Position numbers and translations under genes: made by a program. A stretch of 64,000 nt of DNA. Origin: Rhodanobacteraceae bacterium. GTDB taxonomy: Bacteria; Pseudomonadota; Gammaproteobacteria; Xanthomonadales; Xanthomonadaceae. Location of the stretch: assembly GCA_024233975.1 (NCBI GenBank), contig JACKOX010000012.1:37133-101132 (forward strand), read 5' to 3'. The notes beneath the pieces were generated by a model. It searched no databases. It was not told the DNA's origin and saw only the letters and a program-made list of their open reading frames with translations. Below, in pieces: positions 16,596 through 25,525 of the stretch. Within the stretch, counting starts at the first letter, position 1. Every line of letters begins with the position of its first letter.

Positions 16596-19349
16596 TCAGC
16601 CCGACCCTTGGGAAGCCGCCACCTCCTTGACTAGGCGCAGCAGCCCTTCGTCACGGCTTTGTCGCAGCCCCTCGGGGAGTCGGGTCATGTCATCGGCAGG
16701 ACTGCTGGTGGCGTTCGTCATGGGAGCGTCCGCGTTCGGGCACAGCGCTGCGGTCAGTCGGATGCGCGTATCCAGACCCGGTTCGGCTTCGCCACCAGGG
16801 TCAGCGAAGCGGTCCAGCATCCTGTCGACGTGGGCGCACGCGTCGGCCTGTTGGCCCAGTTCATGGAGCGCCTGGGCTTGGATACGCAGCGCGCTTGCTT
16901 CCAGCGGGGGGTTGTTCTCGTTCAGAGCGTGCAGCATGTCGATGCCCTGCTGCGTGGATTGCAGCGCCGCGTCGCGATGCCCGGCTGCCAGCTGTGCATG
17001 GCCGAGCAGGATCAGGCCCTCGGCGACATGCAGGGACGACTCGCCCTGGGTAACGCGGAAAACGCCTAGGGCTTTCCGCATTGCCTCCTCTGCATCGCTG
17101 CTGCGGCCGGCATGCTGCAACGCCCCGGCGTAGAACTTCCAGGCCAGCCCGGTCGACTGGGCCTGCTCGCCCAACGTTCTGCGTCGGTAGTCGAGGCGGC
17201 CGCGTTGTGCTTCCACCGCCTCTTCGTGTCGCCCCAGCATGGTCCACACGCTGCCCAGGTTGCCCAGGACGGTCCAGTAGACCGGGTGGTCCCTGCCAAG
17301 CATGTGATCGAACGTGGAGAGCGCTGATGACTGCAAGGCTTCCGCTTCGATGATCCGACCCGCACGACGCATGCGGATGCCCAGTGTCGACTCGATCTCC
17401 GCGCGGTCCAGTGCCGCGTCGGGTCCTGCGTCGCGTAGCTTGTCCAATGTGGCACGCAACAGCTGTTCGGCCTCCGCGTTCTCGCCATTCGCACCGAGGA
17501 AGTATGCGAGCAGCATCGCGGTCGTCGACGGACCATTTTGCACGTTCGCGCCGGATTTCCTCCAGAACGTCGCGGCCGTTCGTAGCTCGGTGATCGCTTC
17601 GGCGTGCAGCCCGCGGTTGCCCAGGATGTTGCCGAGCGAGTGGTGGGCAATCGCCAGAGTTCGAGCACCTGCGTCCGGACCCAGCTCCTCCAGGGCCTCG
17701 CGCACCAGTTTTTCGCCTTCCTCCTGCGTTCTCAATTTGGAGGTGGAATTGGCAAGGCCGACCTTGACCCGCGCGGCGTCACGTCCCAGCCCCAAGCGCT
17801 GGTAGATCCCGAGTGCTGCCGAGAGCAGTAAGTCCGGTTCCTCGACGAGTCCGAACCCCTGTTCGGCGCGAACGAGTTCCTCCATCAGCCAGGCATCCAG
17901 TGCGCTGGATTGCTGACCATCCAGAAGACGCTGCTGGCCGAGCAGCAGCAGATCCTTTGCCGACAGCTGCTGCCCCCGGTTGCGGGCAGGGTCTGCCTGG
18001 CGGAACGTTTCCTGCAGGAAGGCCAGTGCCTGCTTCGCGCGATTGGCTTCGGTCTCGGCGCGGTCGCGCTGTTCGGCGATGGCCGCTGCCTGCCACTTCG
18101 CCTGGACCAGCCCGCCCACGAGGGTGAGCAGGGCGATCACGCCGAGTGCGCTGGCCAACGCGTGGCGACGCAGGAACAGCCTGGCCCGATAGCGCCAGCT
18201 GCCACGTCGCGCGACCACCGGCCGGTGTTGCAGATAGCGCTCGATGTCGGCGCTGAACAACTGCACGGTCTGGTAGCGCGCCGACTGGTCGGGTCGCAGC
18301 GCCTTCAGCAGGATGGCGTCCAGGTCGCCACTGAGGGTCTTGCGCAGCGTTTTCGGTGACTGTTTGCGCGCCTCGGCGATGCGTTCGCGATCACCGCGGC
18401 CAGTGCTGTGGCGCTGGAAGGCGCTGCTGGCGGCGACGGGTTGGCTGTTGAGCACGGCGGCGGCTGCTTCGGCGCCGCTGGCGCCAAGGCGATAGGGCAG
18501 GACGCCACTCAGCAGCTCGAACAGCATGACGCCCAGCGCATAGATGTCCATCACCGTGCTGGGCGGCTCGCCCCGCAATTGCTCCGGTGCTGCGTAGGCT
18601 GGCGTCATCGGGGCGATGGCAGTGCCGGTCTGGTAGGCGTTGCTGCTTTCCTCCATCAGCTTGGCCACGCCGAAATCCAGCAGCTTGACCTGGCCGTCGT
18701 TGTTGACCAGCACGTTGGATGGCTTGATGTCGCGATGCACGACCAGGCGCGCGTGGGCGTGGCTGACGGCGGCACAGACATCGAGGAACAGCTGCAGTCG
18801 CTGGGTGATGCCCAGCCGCTGGTGATCGCAGTAGTCGACCAGCGTTTCGCCATCCACGTACTCCATGGCCAGCCAGGGCTCGCCACTGGCGTCGCGTCCG
18901 CCGTCCAGCAGGCGGGCGATTCCCGGATGCTCCAGTCTGGCGAGAATCTGCCGTTCCGACTCGAAGCGGGCGATGAACTCGGGCGTGAGGTAGCCATGTC
19001 GCAGGCACTTGATGGCTGCCCGCTGGGTGAAGCCACCTTCGATACGTTCGGCCAGGTAGACATGGCCCATGCCGCCATCACCGATCGGGCGGATCAGTCG
19101 CCAGGCCCCCATGGCCTGGTTGCTGCGATCACCCGGTTCGGCCAGTGACGCGACGGCACGTTGCCAGACGCTGTCGGCATCGGCACGGTGCGTGTCGTCG
19201 TCGGTGTCGTCCTCGAGCATGGCTAGCACGCGGGCCCGCATTTCGGCATCGGGCACGTGTTCGCGCAGCCAGTCGTCGCGCTGCCCGGGCGGCAATGCGG
19301 CACAGGCTTCGCTCAGCTCCCGCAGTTGTCGCCATTGCTCAAGATCCAT
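16596..19349 (-). CDS. Membrane Ser/Thr protein kinase with TPR sensor domain
   Basis: 917 residues. The Hanks-type kinase domain covers about residues 80-370, with the glycine loop IGDGGMGHVYLAER, A-A-I-K-C-L-R, the catalytic loop HRDIKPSN and DFGVAK. All key residues are present, so it should be active. One transmembrane helix lies at about 395-416 (LGVIALLTLVGGLV), followed by a large extracytoplasmic TPR region with paired helices such as GRHEEAVEAQRGRLDYRRRT. It is divergent from the ECF sigma gene by 66 bases, a pairing known from ECF groups such as ECF43 where the kinase is thought to modify the sigma factor. Confidence 0.92.
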   Translation of the reverse strand: MDLEQWRQLRELSEACAALPPGQRDDWLREHVPDAEMRARVLAMLEDDTDDDTHRADADSVWQRAVASLAEPGDRSNQAMGAWRLIRPIGDGGMGHVYLAERIEGGFTQRAAIKCLRHGYLTPEFIARFESERQILARLEHPGIARLLDGGRDASGEPWLAMEYVDGETLVDYCDHQRLGITQRLQLFLDVCAAVSHAHARLVVHRDIKPSNVLVNNDGQVKLLDFGVAKLMEESSNAYQTGTAIAPMTPAYAAPEQLRGEPPSTVMDIYALGVMLFELLSGVLPYRLGASGAEAAAAVLNSQPVAASSAFQRHSTGRGDRERIAEARKQSPKTLRKTLSGDLDAILLKALRPDQSARYQTVQLFSADIERYLQHRPVVARRGSWRYRARLFLRRHALASALGVIALLTLVGGLVQAKWQAAAIAEQRDRAETEANRAKQALAFLQETFRQADPARNRGQQLSAKDLLLLGQQRLLDGQQSSALDAWLMEELVRAEQGFGLVEEPDLLLSAALGIYQRLGLGRDAARVKVGLANSTSKLRTQEEGEKLVREALEELGPDAGARTLAIAHHSLGNILGNRGLHAEAITELRTAATFWRKSGANVQNGPSTTAMLLAYFLGANGENAEAEQLLRATLDKLRDAGPDAALDRAEIESTLGIRMRRAGRIIEAEALQSSALSTFDHMLGRDHPVYWTVLGNLGSVWTMLGRHEEAVEAQRGRLDYRRRTLGEQAQSTGLAWKFYAGALQHAGRSSDAEEAMRKALGVFRVTQGESSLHVAEGLILLGHAQLAAGHRDAALQSTQQGIDMLHALNENNPPLEASALRIQAQALHELGQQADACAHVDRMLDRFADPGGEAEPGLDTRIRLTAALCPNADAPMTNATSSPADDMTRLPEGLRQSRDEGLLRLVKEVAASQGSG

Positions 19350-19415
19350 GGCGAGCAGTTTGCGTGAGCGTGCTACTCACGGCAATTGCCGTCGACGACG
19401 GCGTACACTGGCCGT

Positions 19416-19976
19416 ATGGCCGAGAACGTCACCCAATTGCTGGCTGCTGCCGGGACCGATCCCGAACAGCGTGGTCGGCTTTTCCAACTGGTCTATGGCG
19501 AGCTGCAACGATTGGCGCGGCGCGAGCTTGGCGCGCGGGGACAGGACCAGACCCTGAGCACCGGTCCGCTGGTGCACGAGGCCTACATGAAGCTGTTCCC
19601 GGGTGGCGACAAGAGCTTCGAGAATCGGCGGCACTTCTTCGGGGCTGCGGCGCGCGCGATGCGCCAGGTTGCCATCGACTACGCCCGTGCGCGCCTCGCC
19701 GAGCGGCGGGGTGAAGGCAGGAAGCCACTCAACATCGACGATATCGACCCAAGCCTGATGCAGCTCGACAGCCATGCCGAGGAACTGGTGCATCTGGATG
19801 CCGCATTGACCCAGCTGGGCGAAGTCGATGCCCGCGCCCTGCAGGTGGCCGAACTGCGCTACTTTGCCGGCATGGAAGTCGCCGAGATCGCCGAGGCGCT
19901 GGCGTTGTCGGAGGCCACGATCAAGCGTGACAGCCGCTTCGCACGCGAATTCCTGGAAGCGGCGATTGCCGGTTGA
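19416..19976 (+). CDS. ECF RNA polymerase sigma factor (kinase-linked type)
   Basis: A 186-residue ECF sigma factor without an adjacent anti-sigma gene. Region 2 is seen around LVYGELQRLARRELGARG and LVHEAYMKLF, and region 4 around LRYFAGMEVAEIAEALALSEATIKRD (helix-turn-helix). This is the ECF_sub-like type usually encoded beside Ser/Thr kinases, as here. Likely control is phosphorylation rather than an anti-sigma factor, by analogy with such pairs. Genes for a DGFE-tailed protein and the collagen-like protein follow on the same strand and are possible targets. Confidence 0.92.
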   Translation: MAENVTQLLAAAGTDPEQRGRLFQLVYGELQRLARRELGARGQDQTLSTGPLVHEAYMKLFPGGDKSFENRRHFFGAAARAMRQVAIDYARARLAERRGEGRKPLNIDDIDPSLMQLDSHAEELVHLDAALTQLGEVDARALQVAELRYFAGMEVAEIAEALALSEATIKRDSRFAREFLEAAIAG

Positions 19977-20148
19977 GCGGCACGGCTGAGTCAGCCGGCC
20001 GCGATTTTCCTGCGTTTCATGTTGCAAAAGATTACTTGCCGCGCTGGCGGTAGCAACGTAACGTGAATGGAACCATGCAGGGCGTGCATACCCGGTATTC
20101 ATGCCGAGGCGCCGATCTGCACTCATCTCGGATACTCAGGGGGCTGAC

Positions 20149-20448
20149 GTGTCTACACCATCATCCCGGCGACCATCACGGTCGCGGGTCGTCATTGCAT
20201 GCGGAGCGGCGCTGCTGGTCAGCCTGCCTGCACTGGGCGGCAGTGGTTATGCCGTACGCAACGGAACCATCGCCGGCGGCGGTGGAACCAGTGAAGCAGG
20301 CCCGTACCGCCTGATCGGCACCATCGCCGAGCCCGTGCAGGGCACGGCTTCCAGCGGCAACTACCGCATTACCGCCGGCTATCCAGCGACCATCGGCGAT
20401 CCGCAGCCGGTAGAGCCGTTCATTTTCCGTGATGGCTTTGAAGATTGA
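20149..20448 (+). CDS. Small exported protein with C-terminal DGFED tail
   Basis: A 99-residue protein. GTG 20149 sits 4-5 bases after CAGGGGG and directly before the signal peptide (RVVIACGAALLVSLPALGG), making it more likely than ATG 20101. The mature part is Gly-rich (RNGTIAGGGGTSEAGPYRL) and resembles a short domain found at the ends of larger secreted proteins. The C-terminus is EPFIFRDGFED, matching the tail on other exported proteins here. It is directly upstream of, and probably co-transcribed with, the collagen-like gene; the gap is 17 bases to ATG 20466. Confidence 0.72.
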   Translation: MSTPSSRRPSRSRVVIACGAALLVSLPALGGSGYAVRNGTIAGGGGTSEAGPYRLIGTIAEPVQGTASSGNYRITAGYPATIGDPQPVEPFIFRDGFED

Positions 20449-20465
20449 ACAGGGGACCAAAGACC

Positions 20466-23400
20466 ATGATTCGCAAGCAACTGGTGCTTTCCATTTTTCT
20501 GGCCCTGGGCGTGACCCAGGCCGGCGTGCAGGCCGCACCTGCCACCGTCTCGGAGCAGCAGCTTCCTGACTTTACCTACCAGGGCCGTCTTGAAGAGAGC
20601 GGACTTCCCGCCAGCGGCAGCTACGACTTCACGTTCACGCTGTGGGATTCACTGAGCGGCGGCAGCCAGATCGGCTCGATGATCAGTGAATTCGACTATC
20701 CGGTCGTGAACGGGGTTTTCACCGTCGACCTGTTCTTTCCGGGAGCCTTTGCTGGCGAGCAGCGCTATCTCGAAGTAACCGTGAACGGCACGGTGCTGCC
20801 GCGTCAGCCGGTCGCCACGACGCCGGTGGCGCAGTACGCGATGAATGGGGTTGAAGGCCCGCAGGGTCCGGCAGGTCCGGCAGGTCCGGCAGGTGCCGAT
20901 GGTGCACAGGGCGAACAAGGCCCGGCGGGTCCGAAGGGTGACAAGGGCGACACTGGCGATACCGGCCTTCAGGGTCCAGTCGGCCCGCAGGGCGAGCAAG
21001 GCCTGACCGGTGCACAGGGCGAACAAGGCCCGGCAGGTCCGAAGGGTGACAAGGGCGACACTGGCGATACCGGCCTTCAGGGTCCAGTCGGCCCGCAGGG
21101 CGAGCAAGGCCTGACCGGTGCACAGGGCGAACAAGGCCCGGCAGGTCCGAAGGGTGACAAGGGCGACACTGGCGATACCGGCCTTCAGGGTCCAGCCGGC
21201 CCGCAGGGCGAGCAAGGCCTGACCGGTGCACAGGGCGAACAAGGCCCGGCAGGTCCGAAGGGTGACAAGGGCGACACTGGCGATACCGGCCTTCAGGGTC
21301 CAGCCGGCCCGCAGGGCGAGCAAGGCCTGACCGGTGCACAGGGCGAACAAGGCCCGGCAGGTCCGAAGGGTGACAAGGGCGACACTGGCGATACCGGCCT
21401 TCAGGGTCCAGTCGGCCCGCAGGGCGAGCAAGGCCTGACCGGTGCACAGGGCGAACAAGGCCCGGCAGGTCCGAAGGGTGACAAGGGCGACACTGGCGAT
21501 ACCGGCCTTCAGGGTCCAGTCGGCCCGCAGGGCGAGCAAGGCCTGACCGGTGCACAGGGCGAACAAGGCCCGGCAGGTCCGAAGGGTGACAAGGGCGACA
21601 CTGGCGATACCGGCCTTCAGGGTCCAGTCGGCCCGCAGGGCGAGCAAGGCCTGACCGGTGCACAGGGCGAACAAGGCCCGGCGGGTCCGAAGGGTGACAA
21701 GGGCGACACTGGCGATACCGGCCTTCAGGGTCCAGTCGGCCCGCAGGGCGAGCAAGGCCTGACCGGTGCACAGGGCGAACAAGGCCCGGCAGGTCCGAAG
21801 GGTGACAAGGGCGACACTGGCGATACCGGCCTTCAGGGTCCAGTCGGCCCGCAGGGCGAGCAAGGCCTGACCGGTGCACAGGGCGAACAAGGCCCGGCAG
21901 GTCCGAAGGGTGACAAGGGCGACACTGGCGATACCGGCCTTCAGGGTCCAGCCGGCCCGCAGGGCGAGCAAGGCCTGACCGGTGCACAGGGCGAACAAGG
22001 CCCGGCAGGTCCGAAGGGTGACAAGGGCGACACTGGCGATACCGGCCTTCAGGGTCCAGTCGGCCCGCAGGGCGAGCAAGGCCTGACCGGTGCACAGGGC
22101 GAACAAGGCCCGGCGGGTCCGAAGGGTGACAAGGGCGACACTGGCGATACCGGCCTTCAGGGTCCAGTCGGCCCGCAGGGCGAGCAAGGCCTGACCGGTG
22201 CACAGGGCGAACAAGGCCCGGCGGGTCCGAAGGGTGACAAGGGCGACACTGGCGATACCGGCCTTCAGGGTCCAGTCGGCCCGCAGGGCGAGCAAGGCCT
22301 GACCGGTGCACAGGGCGAACAAGGCCCGGCAGGTCCGAAGGGTGACAAGGGCGACACTGGCGATACCGGCCTTCAGGGTCCAGTCGGCCCGCAGGGCGAG
22401 CAAGGCCTGACCGGTGCACAGGGCGAACAAGGCCCGGCGGGTCCGAAGGGTGACAAGGGCGACACTGGCGATACCGGCCTTCAGGGTCCAGTCGGCCCGC
22501 AGGGCGAGCAAGGCCTGACCGGTGCACAGGGCGAACAAGGCCCGGCAGGTCCGAAGGGTGACAAGGGCGACACTGGCGATACCGGCCTTCAGGGTCCAGT
22601 CGGCCCGCAGGGCGAGCAAGGCCTGACCGGTGCACAGGGCGAACAAGGCCCGGCAGGTCCGAAGGGTGACAAGGGCGACACTGGCGATACCGGCCTTCAG
22701 GGTCCAGCCGGCCCGCAGGGCGAGCAAGGCCTGACCGGTGCACAGGGCGAACAAGGCCCGGCAGGTCCGAAGGGTGACAAGGGCGACACTGGCGATACCG
22801 GCCTTCAGGGTCCAGCCGGCCCGCAGGGCGAGCAAGGCCTGACCGGTGCACAGGGCGAACAAGGCCCGGCGGGTCCGAAGGGTGACAAGGGCGACACTGG
22901 CGATACCGGCCTTCAGGGTCCAGTCGGCCCGCAGGGCGAGCAAGGCCTGACCGGTGCACAGGGCGAACAAGGCCCGGCAGGTCCGAAGGGTGACAAGGGC
23001 GACACTGGCGATACCGGCCTTCAGGGTCCAGCCGGCCCGCAGGGCGAGCAAGGCCTGACCGGTGCACAGGGCGAACAAGGCCCGGCGGGTCCGAAGGGTG
23101 ACAAGGGCGACACTGGCGATACCGGCCTTCAGGGTCCAGTCGGCCCGCAGGGCGAGCAAGGCCTGACCGGTGCACAGGGCGAACAAGGCCCGCAAGGCCC
23201 GGCAGGCTCGGTAAGCACGATCGCAATCGTCCCAGGTACGCCGGTGACCGACACCAACTTCAACGCGGGCGAGACATTGACCGGTACGGCGACCTGCAGC
23301 GGGGCGACGCCGCGACTGGTGGGTGGCGGTGTGCAGTCCAACCAGCAGCAGGGCTACCAGATTTCCCAGAGCTATCCGTCGAGCGCCACAACCTGGACTG

Positions 23401-23477
23401 CTACCGCCGTGTCCTTCAGCAACAACACGCCATCAACGACGATTACGGTCTACGCCATCTGTATCCCCAATCCGTGA
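20466..23477 (+). CDS. Large secreted collagen-like protein
   Basis: 1003 residues in three parts. First is a signal peptide (VLSIFLALGVTQAGVQA) and an N-terminal beta domain (about 35-127) with DFTYQGRLEESGLPASG, seen in other bacterial surface proteins. Residues 128 to about 913 are an uninterrupted run of about 262 Gly-X-Y triplets, rich in GDK/GDT/GEQ and so likely a stable charged collagen triple helix without hydroxyproline. A C-terminal domain of about 85 residues (TATCSGATPRLVGGG, ending TVYAICIPNP) may trimerise or bind. ATG 20445, overlapping the previous stop, is an alternative start. No sortase motif, membrane anchor or DGFE tail is present. Confidence 0.88.
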   Translation: MIRKQLVLSIFLALGVTQAGVQAAPATVSEQQLPDFTYQGRLEESGLPASGSYDFTFTLWDSLSGGSQIGSMISEFDYPVVNGVFTVDLFFPGAFAGEQRYLEVTVNGTVLPRQPVATTPVAQYAMNGVEGPQGPAGPAGPAGADGAQGEQGPAGPKGDKGDTGDTGLQGPVGPQGEQGLTGAQGEQGPAGPKGDKGDTGDTGLQGPVGPQGEQGLTGAQGEQGPAGPKGDKGDTGDTGLQGPAGPQGEQGLTGAQGEQGPAGPKGDKGDTGDTGLQGPAGPQGEQGLTGAQGEQGPAGPKGDKGDTGDTGLQGPVGPQGEQGLTGAQGEQGPAGPKGDKGDTGDTGLQGPVGPQGEQGLTGAQGEQGPAGPKGDKGDTGDTGLQGPVGPQGEQGLTGAQGEQGPAGPKGDKGDTGDTGLQGPVGPQGEQGLTGAQGEQGPAGPKGDKGDTGDTGLQGPVGPQGEQGLTGAQGEQGPAGPKGDKGDTGDTGLQGPAGPQGEQGLTGAQGEQGPAGPKGDKGDTGDTGLQGPVGPQGEQGLTGAQGEQGPAGPKGDKGDTGDTGLQGPVGPQGEQGLTGAQGEQGPAGPKGDKGDTGDTGLQGPVGPQGEQGLTGAQGEQGPAGPKGDKGDTGDTGLQGPVGPQGEQGLTGAQGEQGPAGPKGDKGDTGDTGLQGPVGPQGEQGLTGAQGEQGPAGPKGDKGDTGDTGLQGPVGPQGEQGLTGAQGEQGPAGPKGDKGDTGDTGLQGPAGPQGEQGLTGAQGEQGPAGPKGDKGDTGDTGLQGPAGPQGEQGLTGAQGEQGPAGPKGDKGDTGDTGLQGPVGPQGEQGLTGAQGEQGPAGPKGDKGDTGDTGLQGPAGPQGEQGLTGAQGEQGPAGPKGDKGDTGDTGLQGPVGPQGEQGLTGAQGEQGPQGPAGSVSTIAIVPGTPVTDTNFNAGETLTGTATCSGATPRLVGGGVQSNQQQGYQISQSYPSSATTWTATAVSFSNNTPSTTITVYAICIPNP
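20919..23186 (+). repeat. 21 tandem 108-bp units encoding collagen triplets
   Basis: Twenty-one units of exactly 108 bp (12 Gly-X-Y triplets, 36 residues) in perfect phase. I see variation at only two positions: an Ala codon GCA/GCG in GPAGPK, and Val/Ala (GTC/GCC) in GP[V/A]GPQ. Units 1, 8, 12, 13, 15, 19 and 21 carry GCG; units 3, 4, 10, 17, 18 and 20 carry Ala at the second site. The combination GCG with Ala never occurs. Such uniformity indicates recent expansion or ongoing homogenisation. Copy number could be wrong if the assembly used short reads. Confidence 0.97.
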
Positions 23478-23494
23478 GAGGGGTAGATCTGCAG

Positions 23495-23527
23495 CCCATC
23501 GTCTACGCAATACGCGTAGACGATGGG
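23495..23527. terminator. Bidirectional hairpin between convergent genes
   Basis: A perfect 14-bp inverted repeat, CCCATCGTCTACGC with its complement, encloses a 5-base loop AATAC. It lies 17 bases after the collagen-like gene stop and abuts the stop of the convergent gene at 23528. There is no long T tract on either side, so it may work with Rho or simply block read-through in both directions. Confidence 0.7.
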
Positions 23528-24214
23528 TCAAAGCCAGGAGACCCTTAGGTCGTTGATATCGAAGCTCCAATCGATATGTGGGGCCTTGTCGCTGAATACA
23601 TGGGTGATCCACCAGCCACCCAGTCCGTTCTCGACATCGGCGCCGGCATCGTCGTCTTCTGCGGCTGACAGCAGTTCATTGGCATCATTGGAAACGCGGT
23701 AGGCCATTCGGCCGCGCAGGCTGGCGGTGAGTTCCATCTGGTACCAGTGATCATCAAGCAGCACCACGCTGCCACTACCTTCCACCAACCTGTTTCCCCG
23801 GCGGTGGAATGACTCCAGTTGGACAATCGGCGAGATCGGGCAACCGAACGGCGCACCCGACACGTTGCCGATGATCGCGCCGCGACCGACCACTTTGCCG
23901 TTGAACGTGTTCTGGTTCGGGTCGCTCTTGCGCCAGTCGCCGGTGAGGCCAAGCGCCAGATGCATGCCTGGCTCTGCAGCGAACAGCCCGCGGGAGCGGA
24001 ATCGGAAACTCATGCTGTGCTCGACAGCGCCAGTGGGAGCCAGAAGCGCTCGTTGACCAAGCGTGTCGACACCCGCCAGTCCGCGGCCGCCAGCATCCGC
24101 CGAAGCGGAGAACTCCAGCCCATCCGGGCCGATCAGTGCGCAGACACCGTTCCGGCGCTCTAAGCGGAAGCTGCCGAAGTCCCGGGTTCCAATCATCGCG
24201 GTTGTTTTGTGCAT
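23528..24214 (-). CDS. Hypothetical protein, possibly ConA-like beta-sandwich
   Basis: A 228-residue protein that I do not recognise. It has no signal peptide. Strand-rich segments near the end (HWYQMELTASLRGRMAYRV and WSFDINDLRVSWL) resemble the last strands of concanavalin-like/LamG-type jelly rolls, a weak resemblance only. It starts 23 bases after kbl on the same strand and may be the last gene of the tdh-to-kbl unit. ATG 24196 is an alternative start. Its role in threonine metabolism, if any, is unknown. Confidence 0.65.
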   Translation of the reverse strand: MHKTTAMIGTRDFGSFRLERRNGVCALIGPDGLEFSASADAGGRGLAGVDTLGQRALLAPTGAVEHSMSFRFRSRGLFAAEPGMHLALGLTGDWRKSDPNQNTFNGKVVGRGAIIGNVSGAPFGCPISPIVQLESFHRRGNRLVEGSGSVVLLDDHWYQMELTASLRGRMAYRVSNDANELLSAAEDDDAGADVENGLGGWWITHVFSDKAPHIDWSFDINDLRVSWL

Positions 24215-24237
24215 GATGCTGGTCGTCGTTGGAACGA

Positions 24238-25434
24238 TCAGTCTTTCAGCACGCCCAGTCGTCTGCCAACCCGGAGGAAGGCATCAATGGCTTTGTCGAC
24301 CTGCTCACGCGTATGCGCGGCGCTCATCTGGGTGCGGATGCGGGCCTGGCCTTTCGGTACCACCGGAAAGAAAAAGCCGATGGCGTAGACGCCTTCCTTC
24401 AGCAGCTCTTCCGCGAACTGCTGCGCCAGCGGCGCGTCGTAGAGCATCACCGGGCAGATCGGGTGCTCACCGGGTTTGAGGTCGAAGCCGGCTTCGGTCA
24501 TGCGCTGGCGGAAGTGGCGGGTGTTGTCGTTCAGGCGTTCGCGCAGATCGCCGGCGGCGGCGAGCATGTCAAAAACCTTGGTGCCCGCAGCGACCACATG
24601 CGGCGGCAGCGAGTTCGAGAACAAATACGGTCGCGAGCGCTGGCGCAGCATTTCGATCACTTCGCGTTTGCCGGTGGTGAAGCCGCCCAGCGCGCCACCC
24701 AGCGCCTTGCCCAGCGTACCGGTGATGATGTCGATGCGATCCAGCACGCCGCGTGCTTCGGCCGAGCCGCGCCCGCTGGCACCGACGAAGCCGGTGGCAT
24801 GGCATTCGTCGATATGCACCAGGGCGTCGTATTTCGCCGCCAGCGCCGTAATCTGGTCCAGCGGCGCGATGAAGCCGTCCATACTGAATACGCCGTCGGT
24901 CGTAACGAGGATGTCGCGTACGCCATCGGCACGTGCCTGCTTCAGCTGCGTTTCGAGGTCGGCCATGTCGCAGTTGGCGTAGCGGTAGCGCTTCGCCTTG
25001 CACAGGCGCACGCCGTCGATGATCGAGGCATGGTTCAGTGCATCGGAAATGATGGCGTCTTCCGGGCCCAGCAGCGGTTCGAACAGGCCGCCATTGGCGT
25101 CGAAGCAGGCGGCGTAGAGGATGCTGTCCTCGGTGCCGAAGAACTCCGCGATCTTCGCTTCCAGCTCCTTGTGCAGGTCCTGGGTGCCGCAGATGAAGCG
25201 CACGCTGGCCATGCCGAAGCCGTGCGTATCCAGCGCTTCCTTGGCAGCCTGGATCACGTCCGGGTGATCAGCCAGCCCAAGGTAGTTGTTGGCGCAGAAA
25301 TTGAGCACGCGACGACCGTCCGCCAGCGTGATCTCGCCGGACTGCGGGCTGGCGATGATGCGCTCGGACTTGAACAGTCCCTGCTCGCGGATGCCGTCGA
25401 GTTCGGTAGACAGGCGCTGGATGGTGGCGGACAT
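24238..25434 (-). CDS. kbl: Glycine C-acetyltransferase (2-amino-3-ketobutyrate CoA ligase)
   Basis: A PLP enzyme cleaving 2-amino-3-ketobutyrate with CoA to glycine and acetyl-CoA, the second step of threonine breakdown after Tdh. The length of 398 residues equals that of E. coli Kbl. Visible motifs are NFCANNYLGLADHP near the N-terminus, DECHATGFVGASGRG (about residue 207) and the PLP-lysine segment GTLGKALGGALGGF (about 240). Its partner tdh lies upstream in the same direction but is separated by two unrelated genes. Confidence 0.95.
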   Translation of the reverse strand: MSATIQRLSTELDGIREQGLFKSERIIASPQSGEITLADGRRVLNFCANNYLGLADHPDVIQAAKEALDTHGFGMASVRFICGTQDLHKELEAKIAEFFGTEDSILYAACFDANGGLFEPLLGPEDAIISDALNHASIIDGVRLCKAKRYRYANCDMADLETQLKQARADGVRDILVTTDGVFSMDGFIAPLDQITALAAKYDALVHIDECHATGFVGASGRGSAEARGVLDRIDIITGTLGKALGGALGGFTTGKREVIEMLRQRSRPYLFSNSLPPHVVAAGTKVFDMLAAAGDLRERLNDNTRHFRQRMTEAGFDLKPGEHPICPVMLYDAPLAQQFAEELLKEGVYAIGFFFPVVPKGQARIRTQMSAAHTREQVDKAIDAFLRVGRRLGVLKD

Positions 25435-25525
25435 GGTGGTCTCCGGGATGCGTGATCGGTTGCTTGCGGCATCGCGATGCTGACAGGGCGAGGTGCTGCG
25501 ATTGCCGGGAATTGTAAGGGATGTG

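Noticed and set aside
20919..23186. CRISPR array
   Set aside because: Units are contiguous and identical with no unique spacers, in coding phase, and no cas genes are nearby.
20649..23226. Two minus-strand open frames of more than 830 codons across the collagen repeat
   Set aside because: They arise because a 108-bp stop-free unit repeats 21 times; any frame open in one unit is open in all. Their composition (ALFALCTGQALLALRA units) is not protein-like and the plus-strand collagen frame has a signal peptide.
24229..25455. Plus-strand frame of 408 codons opposite kbl
   Set aside because: Antisense to a full-length kbl with all PLP motifs.
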